Of a stretch of DNA of 64,000 bases, positions 10,994-21,050 are shown in pieces. The stretch comes from Meconema thalassinum (lineage: Eukaryota; Arthropoda; Insecta; Orthoptera; Tettigoniidae), in contig OX336388.2 of assembly GCA_946902985.2 (NCBI GenBank), positions 1,385,235,723-1,385,299,722 on the forward strand. Reading direction: 5' to 3'. How positions within the stretch are numbered: the first letter of the stretch is position 1; every line of letters begins with the position of its first letter. Under the pieces are notes generated by a model. That model was not told where the DNA came from. It did not search any database and worked only from the letters and a program-made list of their open reading frames with translations. Made by a program: the position numbers and the translations under genes.

Positions 10994-12702
10994 CAGGGTG
11001 TCTACTGTAAGGATGAAGTAAAAATTAGTTACTTTTTAGCTACCTTTTAGTTATCTTTTAGTTAATTTTAGTTACCTTTGAATTCATGATACGTCTGCGG
11101 TCTGCGAGCAAAGGGGTTCATCACGTGGTGAAGAAAAACAACAATGAACTGTGTTTAAAGCGGTAAATAAAAATTTAAAAAATAATAAATAAATGCTAGA
11201 TATTTATTATCAAATGAGTTGTTTCAGCTAATATGTCGTCTTGTGCACAAGGCGTTTTTATAATTGCCAAGAGGTTGCTCTGCTCTTCCTTTGTCCCCAC
11301 GGTAGATCACGAAGAAATTTATGGGACGTTACGTGATTGTAACCGAATTGTCTTCGCAGTCAAGTACGGAGAAATATCGAGATGTTACACGATCGGCGCT
11401 GGTCTCTGCCGTTTGTCGAGATTCCCGTAGTTTTCACGATAGAACACGGATATCGCGATTTAGATACGCGGTGTTACTTTTAGTCGTTCGACGAGATTTC
11501 CATTGTCCTTGAGGTCGGGCACGAGAAAATATAGCATTTATACGCAATCGGCGCCACTTGCTGTTAGTTTGATAAGAATCCAGTTGTTGAATGCGGAGAA
11601 ATATCGCGATGAATGGCAATCGCTGCCGCTGCCGCTCTCGGCCGTTTCTCGAGATTCACGTTGTTCTCACGATATTATGCAATCCGCGCCGCACCCGGCC
11701 GTTGAACGATTGTATATCTGTCCTGACAGAATGGTGGAGGCAAGCTCAAGGTTGGGCATGGTTATAATTCACGAGTAGTTGTGGACATGTTGTATGGCCG
11801 GTGCCGTGATTCCCGCTGTCCCTATGCTGTGGTTGGTAGTTCATCAGTGCAGGGTGGATAACAAGGAGAAATTAGTATCGCGATGCTACGTAGGCTATCA
11901 TTTCTAAGTGGGTTGATGTACTTCTCGTTCCCCATACGCTTTTAAGAATACGGTCATGGGAAAAGTAGCGAGTAGGTTTTGGAATGTTTCGTGATTGGTG
12001 CCCATCACTTTTGACGGGATTCCTTCAGTCCTCGTGGTCACAAGTTCACGATAGGTGACGGGTTTCATGTTTTTACGCAACTGACGTCGATCTCGGTCCA
12101 TTTGACGAGATTCCCGCAGGCAAGTCAGGATGTATGTTCGAAGTAGGTATCAAATATTAAGAAATATTCTGAGAGGATTGCACGAATAATACGACAAGAA
12201 GATACGTTTTCTTTCGAATACGAATCACGAATTATGCAAGTTATACAAGTTTTAGAAATAACCGGTTAGATTATAATATACCCGATGGAACCAAAGTTCG
12301 AAGGAAAAATCGACATATAACGGAATTTCAAATTAACCATACTGGATATCGCAAATTTACGGGACAGATTTTTAAAATAAGTTATAGCCTAAGTATTTCG
12401 AAGCATTTTCATAATTCTTTTTCGAAACGGTAACATTTCGCTAGATTGCGACATTAAATTATTTCGCGTTATTTCTGGACTTCAATTTGACATAGTCTCC
12501 AAATAGATGCAAATCGGCGCCGCTTGCGTGTAACTCGCTACATCGCAATCTCTTAGCCTAGTGGCGTGAGTTTAGATGATTCAATCCGACTTCAGAAAAT
12601 TTTCGTTACCCGTATGTAAAATTCGTTACTTTTTCGTTACTTTCGTTACCCATTTGTAAAATTCGTTACTTTTTCGTTACTTTCGTTACCGTAGACACCC
12701 TG
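10994..12702. mobile_element. Inverted-repeat element CAGGGTGTCTAC...GTAGACACCCTG
   Basis: The terminal CAGGGTGTCTACTGTAA at 10994 mirrors CAGGGTGTCTACGGTAA at the right end. GCAAT flanks both sides (10989-10993, 12703-12707). Subterminal 'agttactttttag' at the left and repeated 'ttcgttactttttcgttac' at the right form long imperfect inverted repeats. The interior is a degenerate minisatellite. No transposase is seen and the superfamily is uncertain. Confidence 0.65.
11290..12130. repeat. Degenerate minisatellite, units of roughly 110-130 bp
   Basis: Repeated blocks of the type 'cgagattcccgt.gt..tcacgata' (11415, 11648, 11802, 12004, 12100) alternate with 'gcaatcggcgcc.cttgc' or 'aatccgcgccgcacc' (11540, 11680, 12510). 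Short frames across it are by-products of this GC-richer repeat. Confidence 0.55.
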
Positions 12703-12762
12703 GCAATACAGCAAAGGTTTTACTTGCAGTGCAGTTTGCAGAAACAGACAACTGGTTTTTCT

Positions 12763-12807
12763 GGGGGGGGGGGGCACTTGCCCTTGGTGCCCCCCCCCCC
12801 CCCCCCC
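12763..12807. repeat. G12 / C18 homopolymer pair
   Basis: A run of 12 G is separated from a run of 18 C by CACTTGCCCTTGGTG, forming a potential hairpin inside the right end of the hAT-like element. Homopolymer lengths of this kind are error-prone in assemblies. Confidence 0.8.
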
Positions 12808-12823
12808 TCTGGATCCGCCACTG

Positions 12824-13110
12824 CATCAACGATACCGAGTGGCGAACGTTCGAACTTTGATAGAGCGTTCCGACGAAATCTAATCTAACAATTTAGCTTC
12901 ACACATGTTTAGTCGGGGGAAGGATCTTTAACATGCCATAAATCTATGACATGGGACCGCCGGCTTTACTTCCCCACCGAAGGAAGGCATACTGAAGGAT
13001 TTTTAACGCTCTTAAAACATCCGACGTCTTCGGCCGTGTTTGTACCCGCTATCTTGGGCATGCAGTTCAGCATGCTACCAACTACAACACCGAAGCCGCT
13101 ATTTTTTAAA
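12824..13110 (-). repeat. SINE family S4, part 2 with tRNA-like head
   Basis: This continues the SINE begun at 7150. It contains 'cgaacgttcgaactttgatagagcgtt', 'atgccataaatctatgacatgggaccgcc', 'tttacttcc...gaaggaaggcata' and, at its high-coordinate end, the antisense of a tRNA-like head with a box-B-like segment around 'cggccgtgtttgtacccgc'. Confidence 0.75.
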
Positions 13111-13186
13111 ATATAAAAGCCGTTAAAAAGAGTACTGTATCTTTAATTTTAATGTTTATATTATCTTATTTTATTTTTTACTTTTT

Positions 13187-13555
13187 ACTTTTAATTTTTT
13201 ACTGAGAGCCTCCGTGGCTTAGGCGGCAACACGCCGGCCTCTCACCGCTGGGTCCGTGGTTCAAATCCCGGTCACTCCATGTGAGATCTGTGCTGGACAA
13301 AACGAAGGCAGACAGGTTTTTATCCGGGTACTCCGGTTTTCCCTGTCACAATTTCATTCCAGCAACACTCTCCACTATCATTTCATTTCATCTGTCATTC
13401 ATTTAATCACTGCCCCAGAGGAGTGCGGCAGGCTTTGGCAGCCGGCACACTTCATATCCTCGCCGCTAGATGGGGGCTTCATTCATTCCATTCCTGACCC
13501 GGTCGGAGACTGGAAGCAGGCTGTGGATTTTCATTTTCACTTTTAATTGTTTACT
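13187..13555 (+). mobile_element. SINE family S1, complete copy with 17-bp target-site duplication
   Basis: The element proper is 13204-13538. Flanks ACTTTTAATTTTTTACT and ACTTTTAATTGTTTACT match at 16 of 17 positions. The head shows box A (TGGCTTAGGCGG) and box B (GGTTCAAATCC), so it derives from a tRNA and would be transcribed by RNA polymerase III. The body ends in ATTTTCATTTTC rather than poly(A). It is highly similar to the copy at 55695-56029, which suggests recent activity. Mobilisation would depend on a partner LINE not identified here. Confidence 0.9.
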
Positions 13556-13667
13556 ATTTATAATGTTTAATATGCTTGTAAAATTAAAAATAAGTAAGAT
13601 TATGCAAATGATATTTTTAATAATTTTATCATCTTAATTTTAAGATTATAATAGTACATTATGCAAC

Positions 13668-13781
13668 GAGCCTATAATGGCTATAATTAAGACACGAGTA
13701 TTTTTATAAAACGAGCGTATGCGAGTTTTATAATTTCCATACGAGTGTCTTAATTACCATTATAGGCGAGTTGCATACGAC
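13668..13781. repeat. Nested palindrome
   Basis: CCTATAATGG...TTAAGACACGAGTA on the left pairs with TACGAGTGTCTTAATTACC...TATAGGCGAGTTGC on the right. The centre (ATAAAACGAGCG / TGCGAGTTTTAT) is itself nearly self-complementary. This is a foldback typical of a small non-autonomous DNA element. Confidence 0.7.
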
Positions 13782-13786
13782 TGTTT

Positions 13787-14340
13787 ATGTTCGACGATAA
13801 TTATAACTTTATTATATGTTTTAACATAAATATTCATAAATATCTGTTGAGAGTCAGCTACTGGAATTTTGTGATCGCAGAGCGAGCGTTGGGTGTTATA
13901 TCTTTGTCTTTCAAGAGCTTTGAAAGACCGACGCATGCGCTCTGTGGGCTTGCAATGCCATATGCAGCCATATGTTTACATCAGCCGTCCCTCAGTAATA
14001 TTGTCACCGCAGTCATTTGAAGACAATGCGCTGTGTAGAAATTAGTGTTGGTGATTTTAAGGTACAGTGCTATTTCTTGTCTCATATTCGCCAGTTTATT
14101 TACGCGAACATATGGACGGTGGGTATTCCATGTCGGTAATTTATTATAGTTCAATGTTGTGTTTATGTCCGACATGTTGGATTTTGAGCGCATGCGCGAA
14201 GTTATCGTTACCTAATTGGTCAATGAACGAGCTCTGATTGGCTGGAGAAACTGTATCATAATGGAAAACAGTGTTATAATGACCATCATTATGATACAGT
14301 TATCTGACACATAATAGTGAGGGTCGAACATAAAATTATT
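13787..14340. repeat. Foldback region bounded by TGTTCGAC / GTCGAACA
   Basis: TGTTCGACGATAA at 13789 is mirrored by GGTCGAACATAAA at 14331. Near the right side ACTGTATCATAATG (14251) pairs with CATTATGATACAGT (14289). It could be one MITE-like unit, possibly together with the adjacent palindrome. No coding function. Confidence 0.45.
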
Positions 14341-15840
14341 TATCAACATTAATATGTTAAGGAAAACAAAAATTTAAATTAATGATAGTTATAATTATGC
14401 GAAAATAATTAAAATTAAATGCAAATGAATACAAATAAAATATATTTAATACTATTCGGCCCTATAAAGGGTTAAACATAGGTTTCTGGTTAAGGTGGTG
14501 CTATCTGAAGATTTAGACAAAACAGTGCCATTTCTTAATATGATCCAACAACAAACTACTGAATCAATTGTTATGAAAATGTATCAACATTTACCTTTAT
14601 TAGATAAAACAGTTAAATTACTGAAAAGGAAATATCATTCACTGTTACCAACATTACAATTTATAAATTCTTAAGCACAAAATATTGAGCATAAGGTATA
14701 TTTATGACTTGAGTATTGAAGTTAAAGATTTGAAACAAAATGCACTTGAAGAAGAATTCATGGGTTGCAATACAACTTAGAATCATGGTTCTAGTTCTTC
14801 AAATTTATTTTTTGTAAATTTTTCTTCGATAAGTTTAAATAGAGCTTCGATTTTTAAGGAATGCATAAATACTGCAGCCATTATTGTAGGTGACATATTT
14901 TAATACCCCATGATGCCTTTCTTTCATCGCACATATACTGTACGTATATAGATACTGTGAAAATCTCTAGTAGATCGGTGAATTAATTTCTGAGATAATG
15001 TACATGATTAGCATAAATATAAATGTTGTAAAGAATGGCTGTCAAAGAAATGTCTGCATATAGACAAATAAAGAAATGGAAGATGTTTTCCAAAGTTGAC
15101 AAACTTCAACACCAAACTCCCTATGATATGTTTTCTATATGCTGACAACCCAAAACATCAATAAAAGAGGAATTTGATTTCTTCCATCAACGCCTAAGTT
15201 AGCACTACCTTAATGGAGGTATTCCTATATTAAAAATGATTAAACCAAAGGCATGCATATAATGGACATACTGAGTAAAGTAAAAAGGGTGTACATACCT
15301 TATTTCGTATTGTACTCGTATTTACATATTGCTGTTACGAATGAATACAGTGCTGTACATGCAAAACTTACAATGAACACAATGAGAGGCATTTGTCGGT
15401 TGACAGTTCAGAAAGAGAGCATTTGGAAAGGCTTAGGCAACAGGAAACAGGCAAATAATCATACACTTTGATGTGTAATTTGGAGAACAAAAGGAATAAG
15501 ACCTATTTGCACATTCATTGTTAGCTACAGAATCAACTGTTACAGCAGAAAAAGTACACTTTCACAGAGTGCCTGAAAATTTTCTAAACATTTCTAAAAA
15601 TTTCCGTTAAAATATGTATATTGATTTCCGTTGTCCACGTAACACAGTTTCCGTTTAATGAAAGGACTTTTTCTCGTTTTCACCCGTAATTTCACGGGAC
15701 CGTCAAACATTTCTATAAAGTTTTCGTTTAATAGAGGGTCCATTGAAGATAGATTTTACTGTGCACTGTATATTTGTTATTAATACTGTATATTTGAATT
15801 GCAGCCAATGGATATAGCGGAGTATTTTATTTGAACACCA
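14341..15840. other. Anonymous AT-rich DNA
   Basis: No recognisable gene. Around 15640-15740 the repeated phrase 'tttccgtttaatgaaagg' / 'tttcgtttaatagaggg' resembles ends of a decayed DNA transposon, but I cannot delimit it. Confidence 0.4.
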
Positions 15841-15844
15841 GCAG

Positions 15845-16165
15845 GCTCCCCATCAATTTCAAATAGTTCCAACGTTGGCTACCAGAGATAACACTGTCAC
15901 TGACACCTAGCAGCTAACGTTGGATTTTGATAGAGCGTTTTAAACTAAATAACCTACACATTTAGCTACACACTACCAATTGTAGTGGTAGGTTCGTTTA
16001 CATGCCATAAATCTAAAACAGTGGCCCGCCCGCTTTACTTCCCTTCCAAACGAAGGCATACTGAAGTATTTTAACGCTCTTAGTAATCCGACGACTTCGG
16101 TCGGGTTTGAACCCGCAATCTTGGGCATAGCAGTTCTGCATGCTACCGACTACAGACGAAGGAGA
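15845..16165 (-). repeat. SINE family S4 copy
   Basis: Full-length relative of 12824-13110 and 29010-29310. The antisense tRNA-like head at its right end contains GGTTTGAACCCGCAATC (a box B on the minus strand). No clean terminal duplication is seen. Confidence 0.75.
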
Positions 16166-16236
16166 AACCTGTGGGATGACATTCGTGTGGGTTTCGTAGA
16201 GTTTTGTCGAGCTCTCTTGTCTTATATACTGTATTT

Positions 16237-16277
16237 GGATCTGATGATGTTCGCTTCATGAGTAAAACATGTGATCC
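16237..16277 (+). ncRNA. Hammerhead ribozyme fossil (inactivated)
   Basis: Reading order: stem I GGAT, core CTGATGA, a weak wobble-containing stem II around GTTC...GAGT, then AAAA where GAAA is required, C-AT-GTG, and stem I partner ATCC. Compared with the intact Penelope ribozymes at 35332, the conserved G of GAAA is A, and the cleavage-site base is G, which hammerheads do not allow. This marks an old Penelope-like pseudo-LTR. Confidence 0.6.
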
Positions 16278-16449
16278 TATAGTTTTGTCCCTGTCCTCTA
16301 CTCTAGTCGATAACAACATACAGTATATATTTATGTATATATTATCAAAAACAATTTTCTGATTTCTTTAATATTACTGTATTGTGTTGACTGCCTGAAA
16401 AGTTGTAATATCAATTCCTGGACAGGTCGAACTCGCAGATCATTAGAGA

Positions 16450-16645
16450 GAGTTGTTGTTGATTCATTTGGGGCCTTTGTGGCATCGTGATCATGTGGCC
16501 CTGCGTAATTGGATGTTTGGGCCTGATATCCTGTCTTATTGAGATACATACACTGCCTTTGTAATTATTAGGGTTAGGATTTGGGTGTGTGGTGGCAGTG
16601 GCTTCAATTTAGGTACTGTACCAGTATTTTCTGTCCCTATCGAGA
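16450..16645 (-). repeat. SINE family S5, truncated copy
   Basis: (GTT)n start, then 'attcatttggggcctttgtggcatcgtgatcatgtggccctgcgta', aligning with the S5 copies at 1826 and 58470. The tRNA-like half is missing. Confidence 0.6.
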
Positions 16646-16697
16646 CAATTGTATGTAAGTAGCATTATTTACTCATGATATTATGGAGATTTCAACA

Positions 16698-17089
16698 CTG
16701 AGTTGAAATAAAAACTCAGCAATTCTTCTAGGTTTGTGCCGTGTCTTGTGTGGGGTTTCGCCTAGGACACCAAGTTGGCTCATCGGCGGGCTCTTGGTGT
16801 CCCCGCCCGGACCCCCACAGGAGTATCGAACTGCGCGATACCTCCCTTTATATAGAGTGCAACTGCACTCCTTGACTGCGAGAACCAAAAGCTCAAGCAG
16901 CCATAACCTCCCTATGAAGGCTTCCAAAAAGATGGTATATTGGCTTTCACGGCCGGTGAATTAAAACTCAGCAATTCTTCTAGGTTTGTGCCGTGTCTTG
17001 TGTGGGGTTTCGCCTAGGACACCAAGTTGGCTCATCGGCGGGCTCTTGGTGTCCCCGCCCGGACCCCCACAGGAATATCTGAGTTGAAA
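16698..17089 (+). mobile_element. Repeat R1 as partial tandem dimer with 11-bp target-site duplication
   Basis: A 252-bp unit (16711-16962) is followed head-to-tail by the first ~116 bp of a second unit (16963-17078). The whole is flanked by CTGAGTTGAAA at 16698-16708 and 17079-17089. Unit starts are AAAACTCAGCAATTCTTCTA, and the unit interior ends with GGCTTTCACGGCCGGTGAAT. A third copy lies at 1-171 on the minus strand. An 11-bp duplication and a permuted dimer point to retroposition of a circular or tandem template. No protein is encoded. Confidence 0.75.
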
Positions 17090-19370
17090 GATATAACCAG
17101 TATGACGCGTGGTTAGGAGATTTGCTTATGCAACCCTGCCTTACACAAGCGATACTTGCCACGAACTTGATCAGTGACCCCTTACTCACGTGTTTTCCAA
17201 GGTCTAATGTGCAGGCAAGATGGCTACGGTACAAAAGAGATACAAAACCAGTTGAAATATATAATTGCAGAGATCACAGAGGGGAACGACAATAAGTATT
17301 CATTATGAATATTAATTCAACGTATTCTAGTGATATTTACAGAAGATTTCTAAGCCATAAACGCATTTTATATGGATTTATCGCTTTGACAGCAATCAAC
17401 CTCGATCATTATCGATTGAATCGTGATGCATCTTGGGAAGAAATATACAGAGCAGTTCTGAGGACTGAATAGGAAAAACACTCTATCTGAAACATTCAAA
17501 CTGTTCGTTTTTAAAAGTGCTCGTGCATGACACGGAAGTAAAAAAAGGTGGTGTTATAATGCATATTGCAGGCACACTCGCGGAGATACGGGACGGACTT
17601 AGTAGCCCGGTGTTAACGTTCTACACGATGTTATAGTGCCGTGAATGAACTTACAGCATTCGCGAAGCTCAGATACGCTTGTATTTCAGATTTTAGAACA
17701 ACGATAATAAATTTTTGGAAATAAAATATGAGCATTACAATTAGTTGAGAAGACACACATTAGGAGAAGACTGCGGTATTTTTATATAAGATAATGTACA
17801 GAAGAAGAATATTCAAAACATGTTTATGAACATTCTAAAAGATTTATTCTGTAACTTCGTGGATTTACAGAACAGAATTATTCTGTCGTTTCATACAGCA
17901 TTGCTTTTTGAATGACTGTATTATTTTAAATGAATCAGATCTTGAATTGAAGTGACCTTTATGAAGTTTATCTTTGCAACATTTTGAGAGTTAAGCAATT
18001 ATAGCCATTTTTCAATAACGTTAGTAGAAATATTTTTATTAGATTAGAGGAACTTCAGTTTTCGCTATTAGATAATTCGAGTTTGTTTCTTCTTTTCTGA
18101 TTTCGTATAATTCTAATGGTTTCTATCTCATCCTATTAATATTAGGCATTTTCTCCGTGGTGTAGAATTACACGATGTTCTTGAGAGGCTGACTTATTTT
18201 TATTTTCTGTTGCGGAACTGAATTGAATCTCGATATCAACTAAAATATAATGTGTTATGAACAATTTTGTGATAAAAGAAATTCAGATATGAAATGAATT
18301 ATGATGAATAACAATTTAACTATTTTAATAGTTTTTCAAGAGGTAATTTACGCTAAGATAATCATTTTTATAGCGAGCCATGATGATTTATAATATTAAA
18401 TTGAAATTTATATAACTTTAAATAAGGTGTGGAAAATTAAAATACAGCAATTAAATGTTATTTTCGTATTGAATGGATCAATACAGGAGTATATAAAATC
18501 ATTTAAGAATATTTCGATATCGGTGGATATCAGGAGACGGTGTGAAGATTTGTAAAGAGGAATCTCTAGTGTAGAGAGATTGATATTTTTGTAAGGAAAT
18601 TTTGAAGATTATGCGAAGTGATTGGCAGTCGCTGTATTAAATAATAATAGGATTTTTTCGTGATAGAACACGATTATTGAAGCCATTATGCTGACATTTG
18701 AGAATTACCCACCATTAAACGTTTATTGAAAGAATATTTAATTATTTTCAGATCAGATTTTTAAACATAATTGATATCTCAGTGTGAAACGTTCATTGAA
18801 GATTGTATAATAGTGTTATGATTGAAAGAGACTACGATTGAAATTACTAAGAACGAAATTACGTTTGATTAACTTAGTTGTTTGTCAGATAAGACAGGAC
18901 TTGTAATAATCACAATTAATGATATAATGAAAATGCAGATGAGTAACAAGAATCTTGGCTAGATTCGAGAAAAGGAGATTCCTGTAAATATGAGTGTGTA
19001 TAAAACTAATGTATAAACCTTTTCAGATGTATATGTATATTTAAAATACGATAATGCTAGATCGTATACCAACATTTCTAGTAACAGAAAATTTTGCATA
19101 GTAATACAACATGGATATCAGATCCGTCACTCAGAAGATGAGATTATTTTGTTTTCTTCATAATTGTTTGAAGTTCGTCTTACAGCTGATTTAATCGTTT
19201 TCAGTTAATAAACTGATTATTCCATTTTAATTATTCGGTGATTTAGTGATTTATAATAAGAACAGGATGTGTTAGGAGGACCAGTGGGCAATTTTTCCCA
19301 ACGTCAGCCATCTGCCCGAGATTTGTTTTGAGATACTCGAGTTCTCTTGTGAGCTAGGTTTTCTTTTGTT
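17090..19370. other. Anonymous AT-rich DNA
   Basis: 2.3 kb rich in A/T with no frame, repeat or RNA structure I can support. Confidence 0.5.
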
Positions 19371-19489
19371 ATTTTCCACTGGGGCTTTCTTAACGCATTA
19401 TTTTTCTTCATGTGTCCTTATCCCTGGTTGATCCATGTTGGTAGAATTGGTTTTTTATTTATCCGGGTGCTTCCAGAGTTTCCGATCCA

Positions 19490-19690
19490 GCTGTTTCTTC
19501 GGATTTCAACAGGTAAGACCACGGGGATACGGGTACAGTACCATACAGGTATTCACTTGCAGAAGATGTGGGAAATCATTGTAGACCCTTCTCGGATAAC
19601 TGAGGTGAGAATCGAACCCACCTCTTCTCAGTTTCGTCTCAGGAAGTAGTGTGTACCCTGTTCCGGCCCTCAGTTCTCACTCATTCGCGT
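19490..19690 (-). repeat. SINE family S5 fragment (tRNA-proximal half)
   Basis: 'ctgaggtgagaatcgaacccacctcttctcagttt' matches the same part of the copy at 58470-58830. It is the antisense of a tRNA-like box B region. Confidence 0.55.
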
Positions 19691-19923
19691 GAACCATCAA
19701 AGGATAGCTTTAGTGTCCGTCGCTTGTTTCTATGTGGTGTTCTTGATTCACCAAACCACAGCTCTCACTCAGCTCTTGCGGGGTGAACCAGATGGAGTGT
19801 TTCCTTTGGCATCTTCTTCATCTATTTGTTTAATGTGTCTTCCATGTCTTTGATGTTTTATGACAGCAGTTACGTTTGACTCGGCAAATATTGTGTTATC
19901 GTAGTGGTCTCTTTCTTTTATGT

Positions 19924-20125
19924 TTCACTGTCCATTCTCCTGGCTGGATGGGAATGTGTGTGGAGAATATCAACACGCATACGCAATCTATTCTCCTTAC
20001 ACTGCCCATTCTCCTGACTGTATGGAAATATTTTGGGAGAATATCAACACTTACAAGAAATCTATTCTCCCTACTCTGCCCATTCTCCTGGCTGGATGGG
20101 ACTGTTTGTGAAGATGCCTTATCAG
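19924..20125. repeat. 75-bp tandem repeat, ~2.7 copies
   Basis: CATTCTCCTGGCTGGATGG recurs at about 19931, 20007 and 20083 (with substitutions), followed each time by 'gagaatatcaacac..a..a.aa.tctattctcc'. Frames across the repeat in three registers are spurious. Confidence 0.75.
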
Positions 20126-20133
20126 GCACAAGG

Positions 20134-20136
<3 letters not shown>

Positions 20137-20206
<70 letters not shown>
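20137..20206. repeat. (CT)n(AT)n compound microsatellite
   Basis: About 15 CT dinucleotides followed directly by about 20 AT dinucleotides. Confidence 0.95.
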
Positions 20207-20208
<2 letters not shown>

Positions 20209-20432
20209 TTTTCACCTTAATATTGACCAATATAACATATATATATATATTTTAGGTTTGAACTCTTTTCATTGACAAATCTATTTTAGCATAACACTTT
20301 TATTAACATTATTTTATAATATTCTTCTAATAATTAGAATTAATGTACCGTATCCTATTTTTTATTTAAAAACTCAAGTGAAATATTAACATCGAACCTT
20401 AGATAGCAACTACTTTAGTTCTGTATAGCACT

Positions 20433-20471
20433 ATCGATGAAGAAGGCCATAATACGGTCGAAACTGGTACA
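20433..20471 (+). ncRNA. Hammerhead ribozyme fossil
   Basis: ATCGATGAAGAAGGCC...GGTCGAAACTGGTAC has stem II GGCC/GGTC, an intact GAAA, the minimal stem III C-TG-G and a GUA cleavage triplet. The core reads CGATGA instead of CTGATGA (one base lost). It is probably the remnant of a second Penelope-like pseudo-LTR family. Confidence 0.5.
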
Positions 20472-20528
20472 TTTTATTAATTAATTTATATCAATTCAAT
20501 TACCTGGGTATTGTTGACTAAGGTGCTT

Positions 20529-20937
20529 GCCACCGTGAGTGAGTGGTTATCATGTTGGACTACCAACCCCAAGCTTGCAGGTTAGCTCCTGGACACGGTA
20601 AGTGATTTTTGAAAGGCGACAAAAATCACGACACGCATGTCATACGTTGTTGCCATGTTAAAGAATCCATTTGAATTCAGTAGGCCGTGTTCATAATGGC
20701 AAAATTAATCTCGGGATTTTCCGCCAACACAGAAAGTTCCTCTATTAACTACTAGAAAGCGCTATAGTATCAAGGAGCTTAGATATCTAACCTCCTTGAC
20801 TTTCATAGCTGTCAAAGGAAGAACAAAATTCGACATGCAAGTTGCCCTTCTGGGCGTCAAATTACAGAACTTGCACCCAGCACCCGAGGCATACGATATT
20901 AATATTATTATTATTAGTATTATTATTGACTCGAGTG
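20529..20937 (+). repeat. SINE family S2 with (ATT)n tail
   Basis: The head 'gtgagtgagtgg...ttggactaccaaccccaagcttgcaggtt.gctcctgg' contains a tRNA-like box B. The body includes 'gacacgcatgtcatacg', 'aatctcgggattttccgcc', 'aaagcgctatag' and 'cctccttgactttca', and it ends 'cgatattaatattattattatt'. It is the same element as 45160-45183 plus 49948-50353, with the same body-to-tail junction. Confidence 0.8.
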
Positions 20938-21004
20938 CAATACATTCATTATGATTAAATTATTAACACTATGTATAAATTAGTGACCTATAATAATTAA
21001 TTTT

Positions 21005-21050
21005 AGATTCAATATGTTCGCTTGATGAAACATACTACCTGTGATAGTAA
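21005..21050 (+). ncRNA. Highly decayed hammerhead-like fossil
   Basis: AGATTCAATATGTTCGCTTG followed by ATGAAACATACTACCTGTGATAG aligns with the fossil at 16237-16277 (CTGATGATGTTCGCTTCATGAGTAAAACATGTGATCC). Core residues are lost. The call rests only on that resemblance. Confidence 0.35.

Larger units (their letters stand above)
7202..12823. mobile_element. hAT-like inverted-repeat element, 5.6 kb, no transposase seen
   Basis: The left end CAGTGGCGGATCCAGAGG mirrors the right end (reverse complement CAGTGGCGGATCCAGAGG followed by a G run). It is flanked by CATCAACCG on the left and CATCAACG on the right, an 8-bp duplication with one inserted base. CAG-start ends and 8-bp duplications are hAT hallmarks. 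No transposase frame is present. The interior is a stack of other repeats (7618-9034, 9144-10656, 10709-10892, 10994-12702), so this is a non-autonomous element or a shell enlarged by later insertions. Confidence 0.7.

Noticed and set aside
12763..12807. G-quadruplex/i-motif regulatory element
   Set aside because: The homopolymers lie in the terminus of a transposon and their length is doubtful in assembly. No regulatory context is visible.
13204..13275. tRNA gene
   Set aside because: The tRNA-like sequence is the head of a dispersed SINE (second copy at 55695). It lacks a convincing cloverleaf and acceptor stem. The same applies to the tRNA-like segments at 1140, 22310, 29640 and 56600.
15600..15740. 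Pogo/Tigger-like terminal repeats ('gtttaatagaggg')
   Set aside because: Only a loose resemblance. No paired inverted end or transposase could be identified.
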